From assembly GCA_002964805.2 (NCBI GenBank), contig PUDQ02000113.1:372001-436000 (forward strand): 64,000 nt of DNA. Direction: 5' to 3'. Every line of letters begins with the position of its first letter. Within the stretch, counting starts at the first letter, position 1. The stretch is from Trametes villosa. Lineage: Eukaryota; Basidiomycota; Agaricomycetes; Polyporales; Polyporaceae. Both the position numbers and the translations under genes were made by a program. Under the pieces are notes generated by a model, which was given only the letters and a program-made list of their open reading frames with translations, had not been told where the DNA came from and ran no database searches. This document shows positions 27,069 to 38,298 of the stretch, piece after piece.

Positions 27069-28970
27069 GGGAGCAATTCCAGCCGCTGCCCTGAGGCCAA
27101 CCGCTTCCGGCCCTGGTTCTGAATACGTTGATGGGCTGTCGGGGGAGGGAGGTGACGGGGCGTTCACGCCAAAGACGCGACTTTCTGGGAAAGACCCTTG
27201 CTAATTCGGGCAGAGTTCTCGACTCCACAGAACCTTACCTGGGCGACACACATCGTCCCGGCCTCCCGGAAATTACATTTCACGACGGGCCTGACTTTTC
27301 TCCCCAAGACGGCAACACGACGTCTATTCCAGCGTCTGCGAAGCCATGGGCTACGCGCCAGGGTCGTCGATCGCCGGTCTCACAAGCTCAGGCGTCGAGG
27401 GCCGGCCACCCAGTGGGGTGCGCTGTAACCCCGTAACCCCTTGGATAGAGTGTCTCATCACTGCGAAATGTCACGAAGGCAAGCCGATATCTGTCTATCA
27501 TGAAGCTGGTCAGAAGGTCGACCACGGAAGTCCCTGTATGACAGCATATACTCACAGTTCGACTGCGCTACTGGCGCATGAGAACTAACGCGCCGACAGC
27601 ATCTTTGATACTCGCTTAACTGTAGAAGTCTTTCTCCGGACCATGCAAAGGTACCTTGGTGTGGTCGACACGCTGTTGTCCGAATCACCAGACACACGCC
27701 ATGGGCGCATGCATCAGCCAGCGTGGGCCCGGTAAGCCAAGAGTTTGTGGGTGGGACGGCACACGCAGCCTTGTCGAAGTACCCAGACATTTGAAAGTGG
27801 GAGCGATGTAAAACACCTTGGCCTCCACGATGCTCTAGAAATAAACAACCGCGCTCGGGTGCGACTTAGCCTACGAAGATGCGGTGTAGTAAACCTTGAA
27901 ACCTACGTGTATCAGGCGTGCCCGCGAGGCCCCCGGTCGCACTGGAAGTGGGGAGTGTTTACGATCACTGTGACCGCCGTTTGGAGGCCGTTGTCTGACT
28001 CAGTTCATCCCAGAGGATCTACGTCAGAACGCAGTCGCAGCGCAGTGAAAATTCTCCGGAACGCAGTGCAAGCTCAAGCGCGTCCGTAGAGAGGACGTGG
28101 AGGAGCAGAGCATGGCCCCTTCGCGCCCAGCCGTTTGCCATATTCAACGTCCGACGCGCCACCGGCGCTGCCGCCACAACGGCCACTTCACGCTCTCTAC
28201 TTTGCCACCACCCAACTCTGGGGAATTTGGCAGTATCCGAACCTCCAGTGACCTCCGTAATGCTTTGTGCTATCGTCGGCTTGAGTACCCTTTTACAGTC
28301 CACTCGGAGCTAGCTGGCGTCCGAGTCACGACACTGGCAGTACTGGGCAGACTTTTAACGCATCCTAGGCGCAACTCACCTTCAGAATGCGGCGTCTTCT
28401 GCATCCGTTCACTTTCTTCTAGCCCTTGGCTTGTCTAGCAATGTCCGGACGTCGGAGGTTCTTGTCGCGAAACTAAAGAGCAGGCGACACTCGGACTTCC
28501 GTTTACTGTTGTCAAGCCCACCAGTCATCGCCACCAACGACGGCAGAACGGGCCCTGCCAATCGTTGCGCATCCGGGCCAACTTCGGTGTTCTTTCCCCC
28601 ATCGGTGCTCTCGGCGGGTGCAGCTTCAAACGTGAAGATGCACCCGAATCTGCATGTAACCCAAAGCTAACGGCAGACAGCCATTGCGCGCAATAATCTC
28701 GACGCAATGCGCCTCCGCGGGGCAGTACCTCGCTCACCCGTCGGTTCCACTTCCGTTCTGTACTTCAGGAATACCAGAGCATTCTCACTGGGCTATTTCC
28801 CGGATCACATGCGGGAGGAGCTGGTCAGCAGTGCCCGCAGTGCCCGCTTCTTGTGTTCCCAAGGAGCAGCCTGGAGCAGCACAAAGGTTCCGCGGCACCG
28901 TGCACGACGCGACTTGCTCTTCTTCAGACTCTCCTTCACGCGGTTCGCTCCTACTCCGGAGCCGGCGCGC

Positions 28971-28978
28971 TATATATT
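28971..28978 (+). promoter_or_regulatory. TATA-like box upstream of the GH53 gene
   Basis: TATATATT lies 187 bp before the ATG at 29158. A second TATATA at 29113-29118 sits only 40 bp before the ATG. Which is used cannot be decided from sequence. Confidence 0.35.
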
Positions 28979-29157
28979 CACCCGCCGCTCCGTCATCTGG
29001 CCTTTGTTCGGAGGAGGTTGCCAGGTCCCGCGCGCGAGTTGCGCTCCCGACCGCATGATCTCACTTCCAATTGACCCTTCTAGCTACACGGCGGGCCGAG
29101 TCTCTAGGCGCGTATATAGGCGTGCGCGGGCATGTGTGGCAGGCCCAAGACGTCGTC

Positions 29158-30500
29158 ATGTTCGTCCTGAGCCTTCCCCTGCTGCTGCTCTCGTTCTCCT
29201 GGCTGGCGAGCGCCCTGACGTACAAGGCCGCCGACATCTCCTCCGTGCCGCTGGTGGAGAAGGCGGGCATCAAGTACACGGACGGCGGCAAGGTCACGCC
29301 CTTCGAGAACATCATCCACAATCATGGCGCGAACACTGTCCGCATCCGCGTCTGGACTGCAGGCGACTACAACCTGCAGTACGGCCTGGCGCTTGCAAAG
29401 CGCGTGAAGGCGGCCGGCCTGACGCTGGTGGTCGACCTCCACTACAGTGACACCTGTGAGTTTGCTCCCGGTTCTTCTAAGATAGCTAATTCGTTTATGC
29501 TAACGCTGTCATTCGTTCTCGTCATGCAGGGGCTGACCCCGGCCACCAGTCCATCCCCTCCGGCTGGCCCCAGGACTTGAACGGGCTCAACACTCAGATC
29601 TGGCAGTTCGTGGTGTTCATGCCGTATACGCTACCGATTTGACCGGGGTGCTGCGCAGATACACGAAAGATGTCGTGACCAGCTTTGCGAACCAGGGCAC
29701 CCCAATTGACATCCTCCAGGTCAGCAGGCATGCATTAATGTGAACCTTGCGCTGGCGTGGCGCTCATGCATGACGCTCCTCGGGCAGGTCGGCAACGAGA
29801 TCAACAACGGCTTCCTCTGGCCCGTCGGCTCAATCTCGTCCAACGGCATCAACCCCGTCTCGCAGCTGCTGCACTCCGCCATAAACGGCGCCAAGTCCGC
29901 AGGGAACCCGAAGATCCTCATCCACCTCGCGAACGGGTGGAACTGGTCCGGGCTGAACTCGTTCTTCGGCAAGGTCTTCATCCAGGGCGCGCTCTCCGCG
30001 GACCAGGTCGACATCATCGGCGTGTCGTTCTACCCGTTCTACGACTCGGGCGCGACGCTGTCCGCGCTCAAGTCGTCGCTCACGAACCTCGCGAACACGT
30101 TCAAGAAGCCGATCGTCGTCGCGGAGACGGACTGGCCCGTGGCCTGCTCGGGCAGCGTGCACCTGACGGAGCCGAGCGTCCCTGTCTCGTCGAGCGGGCA
30201 GCAGACCTGGATCACCGACATCAAGAATGTGCTCACGGCGCTCCCGAACGGCCTCGGGCAGGGCATCTGTGCGTCTTCTATTTCTTCTCAGCGCTACGAG
30301 ACGGCACTGACAGGGGTTTGCGCGCAGTCTACTGGGAGCCTGGTTGGATCGGCAACGCGAACCTCGGATCGGGATGTTCGGTATGTTTGCGAGGCAGTGC
30401 TTCCGTCCGCTGCCGCTGACAGGAATTTGTACAGGACAACCTCCTCGTCTCTTCCAACGGAGCCACTCGGGACTCGATCAACATCTTCAACCAGATGTAA
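29158..30500 (+). CDS. Secreted GH53 endo-beta-1,4-galactanase
   Basis: Arabinogalactan endo-1,4-beta-galactosidase, cutting beta-1,4-galactan side chains of pectin outside the cell. The start MFVLSLPLLLLSFSWLASA is a clear signal peptide, then LTYKAADISSVPLVEKAG begins the mature enzyme. Family motifs are NTVRIRVWTAGDYN, LTLVVDLHYSDT-WADPGHQ, and the acid/base Glu in VGNEINNGFLWP. The nucleophile Glu lies in IVVAETDWP. The C-terminal part is GLGQGI...VYWEPGWIG. Exons join in phase through four or five introns, for example CA|A at about 29613 giving IWQYTKDVV. The stop is at 30498-30500. Length is normal for the family, with no carbohydrate-binding module. Confidence 0.93.
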
Positions 30501-30891
30501 GCGGCGATCGGGATGGCGGGATAGCTGCGAGGCTCTCGGACAGAGCACCTGTAGCTGTATATCGTGCTTGCGTGTATACCAATGCGAAAAGCAAAGAATT
30601 CGTCTCTCGTCTCCGGAGTGAATTGCTCGAAATGCGACTGGGTGAACGCGGCAAGGTCGCGGAGAGTGATCGGGCCAGGGTCCGATCTGCTACGAGCATG
30701 AGATTTGCCCGGGCGTGCCGGATCCGCTGTCAGGCGGGAGCATCCGCGGGCGTCTAGATGAGATGAGGGGTATACTTGTCCGCGCGCAGCGGAGCGGGGC
30801 AGCAGTCCAATCCAGTCCCCGTGTCCGCCCCGCCCCTGCAGCTGGCTCCTGCCCTCTTCTTGCTTTCTGTGTCGGCATAGACTCTCTGGGA
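30501..30891. other. intergenic between GH53 and AFG1
   Basis: This head-to-tail spacer on the plus strand contains the GH53 3' UTR and AFG1 promoter. No recognisable coding sequence was seen on either strand. Confidence 0.45.
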
Positions 30892-32893
30892 ATGCGCGCA
30901 ACGAGCGTGAGGTTGAACATATCTGCGTCACTGCAGCCCCGGACGTCCACCGCGGCCGTGCGTCACCATAGAGCGGCACTTCGCGTCGGAGGAGCCCGGT
31001 CTGGGGTAGCACAGAAGTGCCGATACAATTCATCGCTCTCGGTACAGAAGGAGAGGACGCTTGGGGATGGGCATCATCTACACGTGAGCCAAGCACCACC
31101 AAAGCCGGCGACCCAAGGTGCGTGATCGCCTTCTTCGCAATTCATGCGGAGGCCCTGACGCGCTTCCTGCGTAGAGCGTCCGAACTCGCCTCTAGAACAA
31201 TACTACAAGCTGGTAGAATCTGGGACGCTGCGGGCAGACGACCACCAAGAGCGTATAATCGGGAAGCTTCAGAGGCTCCATGATGAACTCCTACACTACG
31301 AGCCGCATAATATCGCACATACGCCGGCCTCCAATTCATTAGTGAGTAATCCCCCACACCTGCTCGTGATCCATCGGTGCGAACCTATAAGCTCTCCCAG
31401 TTCTCGCGCATCTTCACGGGGAAGCTAGCAGCCGCGCCCGTGGTCGCACCCACGAATGCGCCGAAGGGCCTGTATCTCTACGGCGACGTCGGCACGGGCA
31501 AGACCATGCTTATGGACCTCTTCTACAACACACTCCCGCCACACATCAAGCGCAAACGGCGAGTGCACTTCCACGCGTTCATGATCGACGTGCACAAACG
31601 CGTGCACGCGATGAAGGCGAAGCTCGGCGCGCGAGGGGGAGACCCTATCGAGCCCGTCGCGCGCGACCTGGCGCAGGAGGCGTACGTGCTGTGCTTTGAC
31701 GAGTTCCAGGTGCGGTGAGCGCGAGGATACCTTTTCTCTCTGCGTGAGCTCAACGGGGGTGTGCAGGTGACGGACATCGCAGATGCGATGATCCTGCGCC
31801 AGTTGTTTGAGAAGCTGATGAACTTCGGTGTTGTCTCAGTCATAACCTCCAAGTGAGTGTGGTCAAATACTAATCAATGTACCATCACGACTTATCACCT
31901 GTTCCAGTCGACACCCAGACGAGCTCTACAAGAACGGTATCCAGCGACAGAGCTTCATACCTTGTATCGAGATCCTGAAGGAGCGATTCGAGGTTACCGA
32001 CCTTGACTCGGGAACCGGTGCGTCCCCACCCATATCCACGTTGCTGGTTCTGTCCACTCACAAATCGTGTAGATTACCGTCGGATTCCCCGTACACTTTC
32101 ACACGTGTACTACGACCCCCTAACGCCGGAGAATAAGGCCGAGTTCGACAAGATCTTCAAGGCCTTCACCTCGCACGACGACGAGCCTGTCACTCGCAAC
32201 CGCGAGCTGCACGTCTGGGGCCGCAAGGTGCTCGTCCCGGAGAGCACGCCCAACGTCGCGAAGTTCGGCTTCGAGGACCTGTGCGGGAAGCCGATGAGCG
32301 CGGCGGACTACATCGAGATCACGAAGAACTTCGGCACGATCTTCGTGACGGACGTGCCAAAGATGGGCTTGAGCCAGAAGGATATGGTGAGGCTCCTTGG
32401 TCCGTTAGATTGGCCAAATGCGCTGACGTTGTGTGCCAGGCGAGACGGTTCATTACATTCATTGATGGTGCGTTTTCTTGTAGCCCCAGTTCGCTCAAGT
32501 GCTAACATCTGCGCTGACTATAGCTTGCTACGAGAGCAAGGTGAGCACTTCTGGCGTGTATCCCCTGGTACAAGACACTGATTGCTCGTCTACTAGACCA
32601 AGCTGTTCATATCGTCGGAGGTTCCTATCTTCCAGATCTTCTCAAACGACCCGAACGCGAAGGGCGACGAGATTTCCGACCACATGCGGAGTGTCATGGA
32701 TGATTTGGTACGTTCATGCCCTGAATTATACGGGATTCACGCTAACCTTGCGTCATAGGGCTTGTCGCCCGACATCATTGGCTCGAGTTCCATGTTCACC
32801 GGAGACGAGGAGTTGTTTGCGTTCGCGCGGTGCTGCTCGCGCCTGGTGCAGATGGGCAGCAAGGAGTGGGCAGAGACTGCTGGCGTGCAGTAA
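30892..32893 (+). CDS. afg1: AFG1/LACE1-type mitochondrial AAA+ ATPase
   Basis: Mitochondrial ATPase implicated in turnover of respiratory-chain subunits. The chosen ATG at 30892 gives [20 protein letters not shown], an Arg/Ser-rich, acid-poor presequence ending near a likely processing site RYNSS. A first intron (31118-31195) joins [14 protein letters not shown] in phase. The core has [19 protein letters not shown] (Walker A), [32 protein letters not shown] (Walker B) and [19 protein letters not shown]. Later blocks are [35 protein letters not shown], and [19 protein letters not shown] near the end. There are about eight exons, with a stop at 32891-32893. Length is normal for the family. Confidence 0.94.
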
Positions 32894-33257
32894 TATCCGG
32901 GGGCGAAGAAGGCGTATACTGGGGGTATCTCTACACTATCTTACTGCTTGTTTGTTTTATCTACTTGGTGGGTCGGTGGGTCAGCTCAGACTACGTTTTG
33001 GATATCCACACGCTATCACCGCCTTTATGCTACAGTGTTGTATACCTATCGCGCTCGCCTCTAATTGAGAACCACAGCAGTGCAAGCGTCTGGATCGAAC
33101 CCAAACTTATCAACCGCGATCAGCCGTAGCGCAGCGTGCAGCTCTCCACTTTCTTGTACTTTGTCACTGACACAGCTTGTCGTTCGGACGTACCGGGTAT
33201 ACCTCTTTCCGGCAGACAACTCTACTACGTCAACTGGCCTGTTTATTCAAGTGTATC
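32894..33257. other. intergenic between AFG1 and the nicotinamidase gene
   Basis: T-rich sequence near 32945-32965 fits a 3' UTR/polyadenylation region. The rest should contain the nicotinamidase promoter. No gene is seen. Confidence 0.45.
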
Positions 33258-34042
33258 ATGTCTGCACCTGAGTCGTTCCGTCCAGCGCTTCTTATCGTGG
33301 ATGTACAGGAAGACTTCTGTCCTCCGGTGAGTATCGCTTCAGGCTCAGTACACTTTCCATGTTTGAGACGATGATGTACTAACTCTACTCTAATATACAG
33401 GATGGGGCACTCGCCGTCCCCGGCGCGCGCGAGATCCTGCCCATAATCAACGCCCTCCTCGAACTCCCCTTCGTCCTCAAGCTCGCCACGAAAGACCACC
33501 ACCCGCCCAACCACGTCTCCTTCGCCTCCAACCACCCGCACGCGCAGCCCTTCACCTCCACCACCTCCATCACCAACCCTTTGAACCCAGCCGAGTCCTA
33601 CACCACGCGCCTCTGGCCCGCGCACTGCGTCGCCGGCACGCCCGGGAACGCGCTCGTCCCCGCGCTCACGCTGGGGCGCGTGGACGGCGTCGTCGAGAAG
33701 GGGAAAGACGCGCGCGTGGAGATGTACTCTGCGTTCCGCGCGCCGCTGCGCGCCCCGCCGCTGCCGAGCGCGGTGAGCGACCTCGAGGCGCGCCTGCGCG
33801 CGGCGGGGGTCTCGGACGTGTTCGTCGTGGGCCTCGCGGGCGATTATTGCGTGAAGGCGACGGCGAGGGATAGTGCGGAGCTGGGGTGGCGCACGTATGT
33901 TGTCGAGGAGGGCGTGCGCAGCGTGGGTGGCGCCGAGGGGTGGGCGGGCGCTGTCGCCGAGCTCGAGGGTGCTGGTGTCAAGATCGTGCATGCTGACGGG
34001 GAGGAGGTGGAGTGGGTGAGGGCGTTGAGTACTTCCGCGTAG
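33258..34042 (+). CDS. pnc1: Nicotinamidase (isochorismatase-like hydrolase)
   Basis: Deamidates nicotinamide to nicotinic acid in NAD+ salvage. Exons 33258-33326 and 33401-34042 give 236 residues. The catalytic triad is visible: Asp in LLIVDVQEDF, Lys in VVEKGKDARVEMYSAF, Cys in VVGLAGDYCVKATARDSAEL. The metal-binding Asp/His set is in ATKDHHPPNHVSFASNHP, and the family motif LWPAHCVAGTPGN is present. The length fits fungal PNC1 proteins. The neighbour ends converge with a FAD oxidoreductase, with no obvious pathway link. Confidence 0.95.
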
Positions 34043-35230
34043 CTAGGGCGCATCGCGGTTCGTGTGCGTGCGGCGGTAGCGGCTGGGTGCGGGCAAAGTT
34101 CGAGGGTCGAGGGACGTCGGTTATTTCGCGTTATTTCCGCGGCGAGAAGCAGTGCAGCGTCGCCTGTCCCTCGGTGGAGTCGCCCTACATCGAGGGGGTA
34201 CCTGTGTAGAACATGGTCCGTGGTAGCACCAAGTACCAAATATCCAATCCCCGATGTACAAATCGGGAAACTCAACCGCGAACGCGCCCCACCCCGAAGG
34301 TGGCCCGTCTCCACAACAAGGCACACACGCCCGCCTGTGCGCGCGCACCCCGCAAATACGCGAAGCACGAGTAGAGTATGGGGGTGACAGCGCACCGGTA
34401 CTTGTACACAACCGGGCAGCACCCCGTCACTGGCCGCCTCGTAACACGAAATCAAGGGTTCGATTGCAAGATAGAAGAGGGTCTAGGGAAACATGGGACG
34501 GGGAGGACGAAGGAGAAGTATAGAATAAATACTGGGGGGATATCGCACCGCTAGATCGTCTCTAATCTTTTCTTTCTCCACCCACCACTGCTTGGCCGGC
34601 GATAGAAGCGCGTCAGCACCTCGACGGCTGCCCCCACCTTCTCGACGTCCATAACGCCGACCTACGTCTCGCAGGGTACGAGCCAGTCCATCCATTTCTT
34701 GTTCATGGGGTGGGGTCTTCGTCGGGGAGACTGGCGGTCGGTCCGCCGTGGCAGCACGCACCCGGCGCTGGCGCACGAGGAGCCGGCCCCAGGCGCCGCG
34801 GGTCACTTCTCCAGCACGCCGTCCCTGCGAGAAGGAAAGAGGACACGCATCAAGCACTGCCGGCACCCAAGACGCAGAAAACGGAACGGAAAGCACAGAT
34901 AGATAGGCAGGCGGCGGGGCGGAGAGGAGGAGGAGAAGGAGAAGGAAAAGAAGCCAACCGATTGGCCGAAGAGTTGAGTGCAAGTGAAAGGAAGGGGGGA
35001 GAAGCCCCGTCCTCCCGCCACCGCCGCCGCTGCGAAAGATCCGAAGATAATAGATGGCTGCCGCCCAGCATAGGTAGATCGCGCCGCTCCACCCGTGCCT
35101 TTCCCTGAAGCCACGTCGAGCCGGCATCCCCATAGTACACACCTCCCTCGTCTCTCCCCGGGAGCACCCCCGTATGTCACCGCGCAGCGCGTCGAGGAGA
35201 TCTAAAGGCGAAGCAATTTTGGTCAAGCAC
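34043..35230. other. 1.2-kb convergent intergenic region with a purine-rich tract
   Basis: The region lies between the 3' ends of the nicotinamidase (+) and DAO-type oxidoreductase (-) genes. At about 34908-34955 the plus strand is nearly pure A/G (repeated GGA/GAA units). A long minus-strand frame at 34483-35226 is low in complexity and carries no domain. It follows the DAO stop, so I do not call it a gene. Confidence 0.5.
34908..34955 (+). repeat. GA-rich polypurine tract
   Basis: Almost uninterrupted A/G sequence of GGA, GAG and GAA units on the plus strand. It is a simple-sequence tract in non-coding DNA. Confidence 0.6.
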
Positions 35231-36776
35231 TTACCACCGCGTCAGCGCGCTCACGTCCGCGCTCGTCTTCCGCCCCAGCACCATCTCGCTCACGACCCGC
35301 CCTGTCCCGAGGCTTAGCGCGATCCCCCATGGCCCGTGCCCTGTCGCGACGAACACCCCGCCGGCGCCATCGAGCCCTCGCGGCTTCACGCCGTCGCCCA
35401 GATCGGCGACGTGCATGCGCGCAATGATTGGCCGCCCCGTGGCACTCACTGGCCGGAAGCACAACGCCTGGCTCCGAAGCTCGATGTCCTCGCCGCACAG
35501 AGCCCGTGCAACCGCAAGCAGACGAACGACCTCGGCGTCGGCAGGCCCCACCTGCGCCTCCGTCGGGAGCGCCGGGAGGGCAGTCGCCGACGGGTTGAGG
35601 CCGCCCAGCCAGACGTCGCCGACGACGCGTGAGAAGATCTCGGGGGAGAATCCGTTTGCGCTCGTGAAGATCGCGTGGGAGGGGCTCGACCCGAGGTACA
35701 CCGCGTCCCGGCGGGAGAGGCCCAGGGCAGGCGCCGGCGGCGCTTGTGGGTCCTTCGGAGAAGGAACGGGGGGCCAGTGCTTCGCCTTGAAGGTGACGGA
35801 GTAGCCCGCGAGGTGCGTGATGCGGGGTATGCGGTTCGCGTTGGGGAAGAGCGTCGAGTACACCTGCGGCGTCCAGCATCCGGCCGCGATGACGATGTTG
35901 TCGCAGGGGATGTCGACGGTGCGCGCGCGCCCGTCGACCGTCTTCGCCAGAGGCCCGAGGTATTCGACGCGGATCCGCGTGAGCGCGCCGGGGTTCTCCT
36001 CGTCTAGCCACAGCTTGGTCGCGCGAGCAGGCTGGTGGAGGGTGACCCCGGCGGCTAGGCACTGCTCCAGCAAAAACTCACAAAGCTGCCATGGATGTCT
36101 GGATGCGCCATTCAGGATCGCAAGGCAGACGAACACCGTACAGGAAGACGTACATCTGCGCTGTGGATTTCCTGTCCGAGATCATCTGGAGCGCGTCGGG
36201 CTTCGCGCGGAGCCACTTGGGGAGGTCGCCGGCGTCGTCGGACGAGACGCTGGTGCTCCTGTCGGAGTGCGCCTTGGGGGAGTCGACATCGGGGTCGAGG
36301 ACAGAGGCCCTGCTGGTGTTCTGCCGGAGCCAGTCGAGGCCGCCCTGCCCCTGGCTGCCGTTGTGGCCAGCGATCGCACTCGTGCTCGGCTGCTCTTCGC
36401 CCGGCTGCTCGGGCGCGCCGCCGCGATCTGATCCCGCGGCGGGCTCAGGATCGGGGTCGAGCTCGTCGGGGGCGTCGTCGGGGTAGTCGCGGTCGAGGGA
36501 GTACGAGACGGATTCAGAGTAGCCCCAGCGCGCGCGGCCGTTGTGCCTGTCGGCGAGCGCCCGATGGAGGTCGAAGGAGAGCGTGCCGAGGGGCGCGATC
36601 GCGGGCGCGAACCAGTCCTTTGCGAGGAAGCCCGCGGCCTTGCCCGACGCGGACGCAAACAGCTCGGGCGCGGGGTCGACGAGGTGGATCCGGTGGTCCG
36701 CCGGCGCGAGCTCGGCGAGGGAGTGGGCAGTCGCGAGGCCGATGATGCCTGCGCCGAGGACGACTGTGGTGGGCAT
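35231..36776 (-). CDS. FAD-dependent oxidoreductase, DAO family
   Basis: Flavin amine/amino-acid oxidase-like enzyme (DAO fold); the substrate is unknown. Exons 36776-36154 and 36098-35231 join in phase 2 (AT|A, giving QIHPWQLCEFLLEQ), for 496 residues. The N-terminus MPTTVVLGAGIIGLATAHSL is the FAD Rossmann motif, followed by SGKAAGFLAKDWFAP. A low-complexity Asp/Ser/Pro-rich segment of roughly 70 residues separates this from the GGLDWLRQNTSR block. Later motifs are NIVIAAGCWTPQVY, ALCFRPVSATGRPIIARM and the C-terminal FAD-contact VFVATGHGPWGIALSLGTG. The start gives no signal peptide. A donor-like GTAAGT overlaps the stop, so an extra 3' exon is not fully excluded. Confidence 0.9.
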
Positions 36777-37342
36777 GTCCGTGTATGGTGCCGTCTAGCA
36801 GTCGTGGCGGGGGAGGAGGGCAGGGCCCGCGAGAGAGCGGGGCTGGGAGTAGCAGCAGTAGTAGCTAGTCGGAGTGCGCTGAGAAGTGGCTAGCAGGCCG
36901 CGCTGTAGTCGGATTGCGCGCGCGGGGACGTGCCGCTGCAAATCCCAAAAGAATCGGCATCCTCGCCTCTCATCCTGGCCTGCACGGATGACCTCACGCC
37001 CGGGCGCCTCCCGCGGCCTTTCCATGTCCCACTCGCCCTTCACACGCCCTCCCATTGGCCCAAACTGCCCGCGGCCCAGGAACAGCGTCCCGGAATGCGC
37101 GCGGTCCTCCCTCTCCGTCTCTTCCTCGCTCTAGCCTCCTCCATCCTGTGCATCTGCATCTTCCCCGAACTCCTCCAGGCCCCGTACAGAGTGCGGTCGG
37201 CGGCACGCCTCCCACACCGAGAGATATCATGCGGTTTCTGCTCAAGAATACATGCTGTTGTACACTGCCTTCACTGCTGGCTCGCTTCCCCAATTACTCC
37301 GAAGACCCGGACCCAAGCACGGCGCGGACGACGCTCGGCGGC
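36777..37342. other. intergenic upstream of the DAO gene
   Basis: The region contains the promoter of the DAO-type gene and the 3' UTR of the RTC3-like gene. A plus-strand frame starting at 37055 is Pro/Arg-rich with no homology signal. Nothing else is recognised. Confidence 0.4.
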
Positions 37343-37946
37343 TTAGATGCCCGTCCCGGACTGCTTCCCCCTCGTGTCGACCGTGAAGCTGCCCTTGGTC
37401 AGGTTCTGCGCGGTCTCGCCTGTCCGGATGCCCTTCCCTGTCTCCTCCTTGCCCTTCTGGAGGATCTGGGTGATCACGTCCACGTCTTTGTGCGTGCCGA
37501 ACACGTTATCCAGCTGCTGGTTCGACGGTGCGCCGAGCAGGCCCTGCGCGCCCTGGTTCGACCAGAGTATCTGGAACGCTGCATGCATCGCGCCCCGTCA
37601 GCACAAGGCGGCCCCGTGGACAGCAGGCGCACTCACAGTCGACGACCTCGGTCAATGGGATGGTGCTAGATGGCTGTCAGCTAGCGTTCAGCATGCATCG
37701 AATCAATGGGCATTTACGTGTCTGCGGGAGTGGCGTTAGCATGGCCTCTATGCGCGCAGACGAGCAGCGTACGTACCTCCTTCTTTCCACTTCTTGTACT
37801 GCGTGAAGGGAAAGTACGTGTGAGCATACGATCGCACGCGATCGCGCCGCGATAGGGCCTACCTCTGCTGGGTTCACGATGACCGTGAAGCTCTCGGTGG
37901 CGTCGGTGTCGGCCTTGTACACAACCTTCGTGAGTTCGCGGACCAT
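37343..37946 (-). CDS. rtc3: RTC3-like protein (SBDS N-terminal domain family)
   Basis: Small protein of the SBDS N-terminal (FYSH) domain family, like yeast Rtc3/Hgh16, which is linked to RNA metabolism and stress. Exon 1 (37946-37863) reads MVRELTKVVYKADTDATESF, ending VNPAE. Exon 2 is YKKWKEG. A 4-nt micro-exon at 37718-37721 (ACAC) is needed to keep phase, giving D-T, then TIPLTEVVD. The last exon has SFQILWSNQGAQGLLG, PSNQQLDNVFGTHKDVDVI and QILQKGKE, ending RGKQSGTGI. The total is about 120 residues, normal for the family. The promoter holds a perfect CRE and an STRE-like AGGGG. Family membership is firm; the exact role in this fungus is unknown. Confidence 0.85.
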
Positions 37947-38298
37947 GGTGTCGGATGTGCTGTCGTAAGAGGTAGAGGTGCGATGCGGTGGATGGGGGTA
38001 GGATGCGTCGAGATGAGCGGCGGTGTGCGTATGTGCGTATGCGGCAAGAGTGTGCGCCGGGCGCGCGTATATGAGGGGCGCGCGGGGGCCGTGACGTCAT
38101 GGGTGCCCGCGCTCGCGTGACATCATCCAGGCCACTCTGGCAACCTCTCGCTGGCTCTGCTGCCCATCGATGCCCTCGCACGCATGGCTATCACTCCAGA
38201 TCGTTCCGCCCATTACGTGCCCGCGCACACGGGACAGCCTCCTCGGGGCCGCTTGCTATACAGTACAGACGATGACTCTCCGTGACTCTCCCTCTAGA
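37947..38298. other. RTC3 promoter / MLH3 3' region
   Basis: No gene is seen. The stretch contains the CRE and STRE-like sites described separately and a TATATG sequence near 38069. Confidence 0.5.
38092..38099. promoter_or_regulatory. CRE/ATF site (TGACGTCA) in the RTC3 promoter
   Basis: A perfect palindromic CRE lies 146 bp upstream of the RTC3-like start. A near copy TGACATCA is at 38118-38125, and an STRE-like AGGGG at 38074-38078. Such sites are bound by stress bZIP factors (Atf1/Sko1 type) and Msn2/4-type zinc fingers. Use here is inferred. Confidence 0.5.

Larger units (their letters stand above)
26962..29157. other. 2.2-kb divergent intergenic region, no gene recognised
   Basis: The region lies between the divergent GMC (-) and GH53 (+) genes, both of regulated-enzyme type. 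Apart from TATA-like boxes at each end, it holds only short frames on both strands with no domain recognised and no terminal repeats. It could hold long regulatory regions, a non-coding transcript or a decayed gene. Confidence 0.4.

Noticed and set aside
27128..28440. Several 80-115-codon frames in the GMC-GH53 gap
   Set aside because: They overlap each other on both strands and show no conserved motif.
34380..34480. Possible tRNA suggested by a GGTTCGAT sequence
   Set aside because: The flanking bases do not form a T-stem, acceptor stem or anticodon arm.
34483..35226. 247-codon minus-strand frame after the DAO gene
   Set aside because: Low-complexity Ser/Leu/Arg composition across a polypurine tract, no domain, and it lies beyond a good stop codon.
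36095..36745. 216-codon plus-strand Arg-rich frame
   Set aside because: Shadow of the DAO-type oxidoreductase exon on the minus strand.
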